Assembly (NCBI RefSeq): GCF_030767025.1
Contig: NZ_JASITE010000031.1
Coordinates: 1 to 38,999, forward strand
Source: Nocardia sp. CC227C
GTDB taxonomy: Bacteria; Actinomycetota; Actinomycetes; Mycobacteriales; Mycobacteriaceae
DNA: 38,999 bases
Reading direction: 5' to 3'
Position 1 is the stretch's first letter; every line of letters begins with the position of its first letter. Below the pieces are notes generated by a model, which saw only the letters and a program-made list of their open reading frames with translations, searched no databases and was not told the DNA's origin. This document shows positions 1 to 5,662 of this stretch, in pieces. A program made the position numbers and the translations under genes.

Positions 1-206
1 GACGCCGGGGACACGGGGCTCTCCTCGCTCCGGCCGTGGCTGCCCTCGAACCAGGTCAGCGGATTGCCACCGAGTACGGCGAAGGTGAGCACCAGCGCCG
101 CCGCGACCATGAGCGCCACGGCACGCGGCGGCACCTCGCCATTGGCGGACATGCCGAGCATGCCGTCGGTCTCCCCGGTGCCGCGCCCCCGCGTGCCGCC
201 TGCCAT
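1..206 (-). CDS. N-terminal part of a membrane protein (cut by window edge)
   Basis: An open frame reads leftwards off the window from an ATG at 206, giving 68 visible residues. A basic, Gly-rich start is followed by a hydrophobic stretch at about residues 33-50 (Ala/Leu/Val-rich, ending in FAVLGG), which looks like one membrane segment or signal anchor. After it comes a tryptophan-containing PLTWFEG and a polar Ser/Glu stretch. The start is supported by a GAGGGAG ribosome site about 8 nt upstream. A second in-frame ATG at 233, with GGAG close by, would add nine residues. I do not recognise the family, and the missing C-terminus prevents a functional call. It lies downstream of, and on the same strand as, the NTF2-like gene. 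Confidence 0.5.
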   Translation of the reverse strand, partial: MAGGTRGRGTGETDGMLGMSANGEVPPRAVALMVAAALVLTFAVLGGNPLTWFEGSHGRSEESPVSPA

Positions 207-310
207 TGCTGAGACTCCCTCGGTTCCGAGCATCTACTCCAGCGATCCGAAAAGCTCCTACGCCAGACGGTACACAGATTTGCTGCCCGGCAGTGACAAC
301 CGATCCCAAC

Positions 311-359
311 GCTAATATTCCAGCTGAGTATCTATTGCAGTTGCTTGCTGAAAATTAGC
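311..359. terminator. AT-rich imperfect hairpin between NTF2-like gene and the left-edge gene
   Basis: Arms GCTAATATTCCAGC (311-324) and GCTGAAAATTAGC (347-359) pair with one bulge around a 22-nt loop. The segment 240-376 is much more AT-rich than the genes. On the minus strand it sits just after the NTF2-like stop, so it may end that transcript. It could equally belong to the promoter or operator of the left-edge gene. The rest of 207-376 shows nothing else recognisable. Confidence 0.35.
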
Positions 360-376
360 GCAATGGCACTCGAGGC

Positions 377-880
377 TCACGCACCGAAGATCGCGCTCGG
401 ATCACCCTGGTACCAGACGTTGTCGATTCGGATGCGCCGCAGCAGCCAGCGACCGGCATCCCGCACCAACTCGACGTCGTACAGGTTCTTCAGCAGGGCG
501 AAGGTGTCGCGCTCGACGGTCAGCAGATGCTGCGCCTCCACCAGGGCGGTGAGGCGGGCGATGTCGCCGTCGACCACGATGCGCGGATTGGTGACCTGAT
601 GGGTAGTGTCCACGCGGCCGACGAAACCGTCGAGGATGGTGGTGACGATGGCGTCGCGGCCGGACATGAGCGGGGTGACGCCGCCCCACGCCGAGGCGGC
701 CGGCTGGAAGTCGAGTTCGGCGTCCGCGGCGAAGGCGGAGGCGAACAGCTCCTTGTCCTGGAGATCCTGACCGAGTCCGAATCTGTACAGCGCATCCAGG
801 ATCTCGGCCCGGTCGGCGAGTTCACGAACGACGTCCTCGGCGGTGTCGGAGGCGAGTGCGCGATTCTCGGTGACGTACAT
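377..880 (-). CDS. NTF2-like / SnoaL-type small domain protein
   Basis: A 167-residue protein of the nuclear transport factor 2-like fold (SnoaL_4 type). Members are small cone-shaped barrels acting as hydroxylating or isomerising enzymes, dehydratases or ligand binders. Visible hallmarks are the N-terminal helical region with ADRAEILDALYRFGLGQDLQD, the D-E-F core AFAADAELDFQPA, and the C-terminal strand block with W-x-L-R-R-I-R-I-D-N-V-W-Y-Q-G-D. The Tyr/Asp pattern at the front matches family members with aromatic substrates, but the substrate cannot be read. The start at 880 is chosen for the AGGAGAA site 4-5 nt upstream; an upstream ATG at 952 has no such site. It is divergent from the LysR gene, which makes it a likely target of that regulator. 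Confidence 0.75.
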   Translation of the reverse strand: MYVTENRALASDTAEDVVRELADRAEILDALYRFGLGQDLQDKELFASAFAADAELDFQPAASAWGGVTPLMSGRDAIVTTILDGFVGRVDTTHQVTNPRIVVDGDIARLTALVEAQHLLTVERDTFALLKNLYDVELVRDAGRWLLRRIRIDNVWYQGDPSAIFGA

Positions 881-901
881 GATTTCTCCTGGTGGATCGG
901 A

Positions 902-918
902 TTGTCGAACACCTACAA
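902..918. promoter_or_regulatory. LysR-type dyad TTGT-N9-ACAA in the divergent promoter region
   Basis: Perfect 4+4 inverted repeat TTGT (902-905) and ACAA (915-918), a T-N11-A-containing spacing typical of LysR-family boxes. It lies between the divergent starts at 880 and 1003, only 22 nt from the NTF2-like start. Confidence 0.4.
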
Positions 919-933
919 CCTCGCGCGCTTCGG

Positions 934-950
934 GGTCGGGAACAATGACC
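934..950. promoter_or_regulatory. Second 17-bp dyad GGTC-N9-GACC
   Basis: GGTC (934-937) and GACC (947-950) are spaced exactly like the neighbouring TTGT-N9-ACAA element, 32 bp away centre to centre, about three helical turns. It may be a second LysR half-site pair. Four-base arms can arise by chance, so support is weak. Confidence 0.25.
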
Positions 951-1002
951 ACCTACGCAACGACCATCAAGCCTTGGTTAACGATCGAGAGGACCGGCCC
1001 GC

Positions 1003-1890
1003 ATGCTGGAGCGGCACGAACTCGAGGCCTTCCTCGCACTCGCCGAGGAGTTGCACTTCGGCCGCACCGCCGAACGGCTGCGCGTCTCCACCGCGCGGGT
1101 GAGCCAGACCATCGCGAGAATGGAACGGCGACTGGGGGTTCCGCTGTTCGAGCGCAGCAGTCGCCGGGTGCGGACCACGCCGGCCGGGCGGGAGCTGTAC
1201 GCCGAGCTGCGCCCGGCCTGGGATCGCGTCACCGCCGCCGTGCGCCGCACCATGGACACCGGCCGCGGCCGCGCCGGCACCCTGGAGGTCGCCTTCGTGG
1301 ACGCGGCGACCGGACAGCTGCTGGTGCGCGCCGCCGAACTGTTCCGCGAGCGCCTCCCCGGTGTGGCGGTGCGGCTGCGCGAAGCCCAACCGGCACAGGT
1401 GATCCCGTGGCTGCACGAGGGTGAGATCGATATGGCGCTGGATATGGTGCCGTTCCCGGCGGAGGGCATCACCGCCGGACCCGACCTGGTCACCGAGGCG
1501 TGCCTGCTGGCGGTGCCGACCGCCCACCCCTTCGCCCGGCGCACCGCGATCACCCGCGCCGATCTGGCCCGGGTCACCATGTTGCGGCTGCCGCCCGAGA
1601 TCCCCGCGGCCATTCGCGACATCCGCACTCCCCCGGCCACTCCCGAAGGCCGTCCGATTCCGGCCGGACCCACCGCCGCGACCTACAGCGAACTGCTCAC
1701 CCTGGTGGCCGCCGGTCAGGGCGTCTTCCCGATCGGGGCGCACGCGCGGCGCTACAACGCCCGGCCCGACGTGGCGTTCGTCCCCGTTCGCGACGCACCG
1801 CCGGTGCGCTGGGCGCTGCTGTGGCGCACCACCGGCGAGAACGCCGCGGTCCGCGAATTCGCGCGCGCCGCAGCCGAACTCGCGGGGTAG
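1003..1890 (+). CDS. LysR-family transcriptional regulator
   Basis: A 295-residue regulator of normal family length. Residues 1-60 form the winged helix-turn-helix (LEAFLALAEELHFGRTAERL, then STARVSQTIARMERRLGVPLFER), including the family's R-x-x-P-A-G-x-x-L wing (VRTTPAGRELY). The C-terminal two-lobed effector domain runs from about residue 90 (GTLEVAFVDAATGQLLVRA). A GAGAGGA ribosome site lies 8-14 nt before the ATG. It is divergent from the NTF2-like gene across 122 bp holding two dyads, the classic arrangement for a LysR regulator controlling its neighbour. The inducer is unknown. Confidence 0.9.
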   Translation: MLERHELEAFLALAEELHFGRTAERLRVSTARVSQTIARMERRLGVPLFERSSRRVRTTPAGRELYAELRPAWDRVTAAVRRTMDTGRGRAGTLEVAFVDAATGQLLVRAAELFRERLPGVAVRLREAQPAQVIPWLHEGEIDMALDMVPFPAEGITAGPDLVTEACLLAVPTAHPFARRTAITRADLARVTMLRLPPEIPAAIRDIRTPPATPEGRPIPAGPTAATYSELLTLVAAGQGVFPIGAHARRYNARPDVAFVPVRDAPPVRWALLWRTTGENAAVREFARAAAELAG

Positions 1891-1978
1891 CCGAAACCCG
1901 GCCGACGAATCCGGCCCTGGTACGGGCCCCAGTCGCGTGGGATCTTCGGCGACGGTGCCGCGATCCGGGTGCCGAGAT

Positions 1979-2587
1979 CTACTCGACAGGTTCGATATCG
2001 CGGGCGGAGCCGTCCACCAGGCGGTAGACGCCCGGCGTCAGATCGAGCGCGAGCAGGGTGCGGGCGGCGGCCTCGGCGACGTGGATGCGTGGATCGTCCG
2101 GCATTCCGTCGGGGTAGTAGGTTCCGGGGCCGTAGAACTGTCCGTACCGCAGCACGACGCCGTCAACCGCCAACACCGATTCCTCCAGGAACTCGGCCGC
2201 CCGCTGCCCCTCCCCGCCCAGCTCCCACGCCACACTCTGGGCGATGACGCGCGGAGATCCGGCCGCAGCGGCGGCCGCCAGCAGGTTACGGGTGCCCTCG
2301 ATGCGAATCCGCGCGTTCGCGCCGCGCCCTTCGGCGATCCGCGCGGGATCGTCGGGCAGGTCGGTGAGCTGATGCATGACCAGGTCCGGAGCGTATGCGG
2401 CCACGGCATCGGTCAGCGCCGCGGCATCGTAGACATCGCAGACCACCGATCGCGCGCCCGCCGCAGTCAACTCGGCCGCCTTGTCCGCCGACCGCGTCAT
2501 ACCCGCTACCTGGTATCCCGCCGCGATGAGCAACGGCACCAGTCGACTGCCGAGGACGCCGGTCGCGCCCGCCAGGAAGATGCGCAT
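1979..2587 (-). CDS. Short NAD(P)-binding epimerase/dehydratase-like SDR
   Basis: A 202-residue atypical or extended SDR with N-terminal Rossmann motif GATGVLG (residues 7-13), an acidic strand-3 region (VVCDVYD) and a substrate-side RYGQFYGPGTYYPDG segment typical of the NAD-dependent epimerase family. Family members are usually around 290-330 residues, so this one is short in the middle. The canonical Y-x-x-x-K pair is not visible where IAQSVAWELGGEG stands, so catalysis is uncertain. The ATG at 2587 directly starts MRIFLAGATG; reading further upstream only adds residues that belong to the crotonase gene in another frame. It is 34 nt downstream of the crotonase and probably cotranscribed with it. 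Confidence 0.75.
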   Translation of the reverse strand: MRIFLAGATGVLGSRLVPLLIAAGYQVAGMTRSADKAAELTAAGARSVVCDVYDAAALTDAVAAYAPDLVMHQLTDLPDDPARIAEGRGANARIRIEGTRNLLAAAAAAGSPRVIAQSVAWELGGEGQRAAEFLEESVLAVDGVVLRYGQFYGPGTYYPDGMPDDPRIHVAEAAARTLLALDLTPGVYRLVDGSARDIEPVE

Positions 2588-2621
2588 GTCACCGACCCTA
2601 GGGGACAGGTGAAGCAGGTGA

Positions 2622-3380
2622 TCACTCCGGCCAGATCGGCGCGCGCTTCTCCAGGAACGCCGCCATGCCCTCCTTGGCGGCCGCGGTCTGCGACGCCTCC
2701 GCCATGACCTCGCGGGCGATGTCGTAGGCATCGGACTCGGGGCGGTCCAGCTGCGCGTAGACCGTGCGCTTGCCCAGCGCCTTGCTGGCCCGGCTGCCCC
2801 GGGTCGCGCGGGCCAGCAGCTCGTCCACGGCGGCGTCCAGCTGCTCGAGCGGCACCGCGCGGTTGATCAGACCCCACTCGGCGGCGGTGGCGGCGTCGAC
2901 GGGGTCGCCGGTGAGGACCAGTTCCATCAGCCGCTTGCGGCCGACCGAGCGGGCGACCGGTACCGCCGGGGTATGGCAGAACCAGCCGCCCTTGCCGCCG
3001 GGCAGTGCGAAGGCGGCGGTGTCGGCGGCGATGGCGAGGTCGCAGGAGGCCACCAGTTGGCAGCCCGCCGCGGTGGCCAGCGCATGCACCCGGGCGATCA
3101 CCACCTGGGGGACGCTCTGCACGGTGCGCATGAGTTCGGTGCACAGATCGAGCAGGTCCCGCACGCCCGCGAGATCGCGCGTCGCCACATCCGCGAAATC
3201 GTGTCCGGCCGAGAACACCGGGCCCTCGGCGGCCAGCACGATACCGGTGGCATCCGACTCGCCCGCCTCCCGGAAGGCCGCCAGCAGCTCCTCCAGATGC
3301 TGGTGGGACAGCGCGTTGCGCCTGGCCGGGCGGTTCATGGTGATGCGGAGGGTGGATCCGGATCGCTGCACGTCAACCAT
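2622..3380 (-). CDS. Enoyl-CoA hydratase/isomerase-family protein (ECHDC3-like)
   Basis: A 252-residue crotonase-fold protein. The oxyanion-hole segments are present: SAGHDF at about residue 57 and ATAAGCQLVASCDLAIAAD near residue 103. Where true enoyl-CoA hydratases carry the first catalytic glutamate (P-E-x-x-x-G-x-x-P-G), this protein reads PGGKGGWFCHTPAVPVAR. That is the signature of the ECHDC3-like branch, whose reaction is unsettled. A CoA-thioester substrate is expected from the fold; the reaction is not known. ATG 3380 gives a natural N-terminus (MVDVQRSGSTLRITMNRP). It is divergent from the PadR gene and lies upstream of the short SDR. Confidence 0.85.
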   Translation of the reverse strand: MVDVQRSGSTLRITMNRPARRNALSHQHLEELLAAFREAGESDATGIVLAAEGPVFSAGHDFADVATRDLAGVRDLLDLCTELMRTVQSVPQVVIARVHALATAAGCQLVASCDLAIAADTAAFALPGGKGGWFCHTPAVPVARSVGRKRLMELVLTGDPVDAATAAEWGLINRAVPLEQLDAAVDELLARATRGSRASKALGKRTVYAQLDRPESDAYDIAREVMAEASQTAAAKEGMAAFLEKRAPIWPE

Positions 3381-3474
3381 GCCTTCGCAGGCTACCGGAG
3401 CGGGGGCGCGCGCAGCCGGGAAAGCGGAATCGATCAGTGGTTGCCGACCAGCGATCGCCAGCGAGTGATTGCGG

Positions 3475-3500
3475 ACGAATAATTGCGGACGTATATTCGT
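3475..3500. promoter_or_regulatory. Putative PadR operator: ACGAATA-N12-TATTCGT
   Basis: Perfect 7-bp inverted repeat (3475-3481 and 3494-3500), overlapping a direct repeat ATTGCGGACG at 3468-3477 and 3482-3491. It lies 23 nt before the PadR start and 95 bp from the divergent crotonase start, so binding could repress both directions. PadR proteins commonly autoregulate through such dyads; the assignment is inferred. Confidence 0.45.
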
Positions 3501-3523
3501 ATGCGAGTAAGGAGGTGGCCCGG

Positions 3524-4195
3524 ATGGCCCGCACACGCAAGGTCGGCAATCTGCTCGCCCTCGGCGTGCTGTCGGTGCTGATCGAACGCCCCATGCACCG
3601 GTACGAGATCGCCGCCACGCTCGAGGCCCGCGGCAAGGACCGGGATATGGCGATCAAATGGGGATCGCTGTACACCGTCGTCGGGAATCTGGAGAAGCAC
3701 GGCTTCCTCGAGGTCGTGGGCAGCGAGCGCGACGGTGCCCGCCCCGAACGCGTCATCTACCGCATCACCGACGCCGGGCGCGCCGAACTCGCCGACTGGA
3801 CCCGCGAGCTCATCGCCGAACCGCAGCCCGAACCGCGCCGCTTCGTGGCGGGGCTCTCCGTCATGTCGGGGCTGGCCCCGGACGAGGTGATCGAACTGCT
3901 GGGCCGGCGCCTCGCCGAGCTGGAGGCCGAGATCACCTCCGGCCGTGCGCGATTGGCCGCCGTCGACGCGGCACTGCCGCGACTGTTCCTGGTCGAGAAC
4001 GATTTCGAGCTGGCCATGCTGGAGGCGGAGGCGGCCTGGGTGCGCGCCCTGCGCGACTCCTTCGCCGACGGCAGCTTCCCCGACGTGGAGCTCTGGCGGC
4101 GCTGGCACAGCGCGAACACACCGCCCGCCGACATCATGGCCGAAGTGCAGGCCCGCATGCAGAAGGGAGCACCGAACACCCCCGACACGGATTGA
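3524..4195 (+). CDS. PadR-family transcriptional regulator
   Basis: A 223-residue PadR regulator. The N-terminal winged helix (residues about 8-85) reads ALGVLSVLIERPMHRYEIAA, then GSLYTVVGNLEKHGFLEVV and a wing ending YRITDAGRAEL. The C-terminal half is helical and fits the PadR dimerisation coiled coil (RRLAELEAEITSGRARLAAVD). The start at 3524 has a near-perfect AAGGAGGT at 3509-3516. PadR proteins usually repress a detoxification or efflux gene until a small phenolic or drug ligand binds. The flanking FAD monooxygenase, crotonase and efflux pump are the obvious candidate targets. Confidence 0.9.
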   Translation: MARTRKVGNLLALGVLSVLIERPMHRYEIAATLEARGKDRDMAIKWGSLYTVVGNLEKHGFLEVVGSERDGARPERVIYRITDAGRAELADWTRELIAEPQPEPRRFVAGLSVMSGLAPDEVIELLGRRLAELEAEITSGRARLAAVDAALPRLFLVENDFELAMLEAEAAWVRALRDSFADGSFPDVELWRRWHSANTPPADIMAEVQARMQKGAPNTPDTD

Positions 4196-4202
4196 CCGAC
4201 CC

Positions 4203-4219
4203 GCGGGGCACCGCCCCGC
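4203..4219 (+). terminator. GC hairpin after padR-family gene
   Basis: GCGGGGC (4203-4209), ACC loop, GCCCCGC (4213-4219), beginning 8 nt after the PadR stop. There is no T-run, as is usual in this GC-rich group. Confidence 0.45.
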
Positions 4220-4304
4220 CTGCGGACCGGTCCCCGACGAGGTGCGGCAACACCTGCGCCGGGGCCCGGGTAACCACCGTCTCGAACCGACTCCGTGCAG
4301 GCGA

Positions 4305-4318
4305 ACTCGGATCCGAGT
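4305..4318. promoter_or_regulatory. Perfect 14-bp palindrome ACTCGGATCCGAGT
   Basis: An uninterrupted palindrome 74 bp upstream of the FAD monooxygenase start. It is a plausible regulator site, possibly for the adjacent PadR protein, although it does not resemble the dyad in front of the PadR gene itself. Confidence 0.35.
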
Positions 4319-4362
4319 GCTGGCAACCGAAGGATAACCACGTTCCCCTCGCGCGCGGTGGT

Positions 4363-4380
4363 TCGGGTATGCACACCCGA
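4363..4380. promoter_or_regulatory. Dyad TCGGGT-N6-ACCCGA next to the ribosome site
   Basis: Six-base arms at 4363-4368 and 4375-4380. The right arm runs directly into the GAGGAG ribosome site (4379-4384) of the FAD monooxygenase. Either a protein site or an RNA stem here could limit translation initiation. Confidence 0.35.
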
Positions 4381-4391
4381 GGAGAACAAAC

Positions 4392-5594
4392 ATGTCCACC
4401 ATTCGCACCGCCCTCGTCATCGGCGGCGGCATCGCCGGACCGGTAGCCGGGACCGCCCTGCGCAAGGCCGGTATCGACGCCCACGTCTACGAGGCGTATC
4501 CGGGTCCGGCCGACGGCATCGGCTCCACCCTGGGCCTGGCCCCGAACGGGGTGGCCGCACTCGACATCATCGGGGCGGGCGACGCCGTACGCGCCCGCGC
4601 CCTGCCCATGCGGCAGCAGGTGATGAGCGTCGGCGGCAGGCGGGTGACCGCGCCGTCGCTCGCCGATGTCGAACCGCTGCGCCAGATCGACCGCGCCGAC
4701 CTGCATCGGGTGCTGCACGACCACGCGGTGGCGGCCGGCGTCCCGATCGACTACGACAAGCGGCTGGTCCGGGTCGAGGAGCACGCCGACGGCGTGACCG
4801 CCGTCTTCGCCGACGGCGACACCGCGACCGCCGATGTGCTCATCGGGGCGGACGGCATTCGCTCCACCGTCCGCGGCATCGTCGACCCGGCCGCGCCCGG
4901 GCCGACTTTCCTGAATATGCTCGGCTTCGGCGGCATCGCCGAGTGCTCGGTCGAGATCCCGCCCGAGAGCATGGTTTTCGCCTTCGGCACCAAGGCGTAC
5001 TACCTGTACTGGGCGCTGCCGGACGGACGCGTGGGCTGGGGCGCGAACCTGCCCTACGACCGGTACCTGTCACTCGCCGAGGCCCGCCGGGTGCCCACCG
5101 CGGAGTGGCTGCGCATTCTGCGGGAGACCTACGCCGAGGACACCCCGGGCGCGGAGCTGGCGGCCGGCACCCGGGCCGGGGAGCTGACGGTCGTCGGCGC
5201 GCTGCACGTCATGCCGCCGGTGCCGCGCTGGCACCGCGGCCGGATGGTGCTCACCGGAGACGCCGTACACGCGCCGAGCAACACCTCCGGGCAGGGTGCG
5301 TCGCTGGCCATCGAGAGCGCGCTCGAACTGGCCCGCTGCCTGCGCGACATCGACGATCCGACAACGGCTTTCGCCACCTACGAGGCCATGCGCCGCCCCC
5401 GGGTGGAGGGCGTGGCGGCCCGGGTGGCGCGGATGAACCGGACCAAGGCGGCGGGGCCGATCGCCCGCCGGGCCATGTACCTGTTGCTGCCGCTCATGGT
5501 GAAGATGATGGATCCGGAGAAGACCATCGGTCCGGAACAGCGCTTCCGGATCGACTGGGACGCACCGGTGCGTCCCGTCGCGGCGACCGCCTGA
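4392..5594 (+). CDS. Class A FAD-dependent monooxygenase
   Basis: A 400-residue single-component flavoprotein hydroxylase. It has the three family fingerprints: the Rossmann GGGIAG at residues 11-16 with the acidic end EAYP, the DG motif in LIGADGIRSTVR (about 155), and the GD motif in VLTGDAVHAPSNTSGQGASLAIESA (about 290), where FAD ribityl contacts are made. Such enzymes use NAD(P)H and O2 to hydroxylate aromatic or polyketide-like molecules; TetX-type drug inactivators and nicotinate-type hydroxylases share this layout. The substrate cannot be deduced. The length is shorter than rifampicin monooxygenases (about 470). The start is fixed by GAGGAG 7 nt upstream. It follows the PadR regulator by 196 bp and converges on the efflux pump. 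Confidence 0.88.
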   Translation: MSTIRTALVIGGGIAGPVAGTALRKAGIDAHVYEAYPGPADGIGSTLGLAPNGVAALDIIGAGDAVRARALPMRQQVMSVGGRRVTAPSLADVEPLRQIDRADLHRVLHDHAVAAGVPIDYDKRLVRVEEHADGVTAVFADGDTATADVLIGADGIRSTVRGIVDPAAPGPTFLNMLGFGGIAECSVEIPPESMVFAFGTKAYYLYWALPDGRVGWGANLPYDRYLSLAEARRVPTAEWLRILRETYAEDTPGAELAAGTRAGELTVVGALHVMPPVPRWHRGRMVLTGDAVHAPSNTSGQGASLAIESALELARCLRDIDDPTTAFATYEAMRRPRVEGVAARVARMNRTKAAGPIARRAMYLLLPLMVKMMDPEKTIGPEQRFRIDWDAPVRPVAATA

Positions 5595-5623
5595 CGATCC
5601 GGGGCGCGACCCCCGAAAGCGTT

Positions 5624-5656
5624 GCGGCCGTGCCTTTCCAGGCGGGGCACGGCCGC
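5624..5656. terminator. Bidirectional hairpin between monooxygenase and pump
   Basis: Perfect 11-bp arms GCGGCCGTGCC (5624-5634) and GGCACGGCCGC (5646-5656) with an 11-nt loop, placed between two convergent stop codons (5594 and 5663). Confidence 0.75.
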
Positions 5657-5662
5657 GATGCG

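Noticed and set aside
64..315. Plus-strand 83-codon frame at the left edge
   Set aside because: Ser/Pro-rich antisense of the minus-strand membrane-protein start, which has a ribosome site and a hydrophobic segment.
1891..1978. Terminator between the LysR and SDR convergent genes
   Set aside because: Only a five-base stem (GGCCC-TGGTAC-GGGCC) is visible; too weak to claim.
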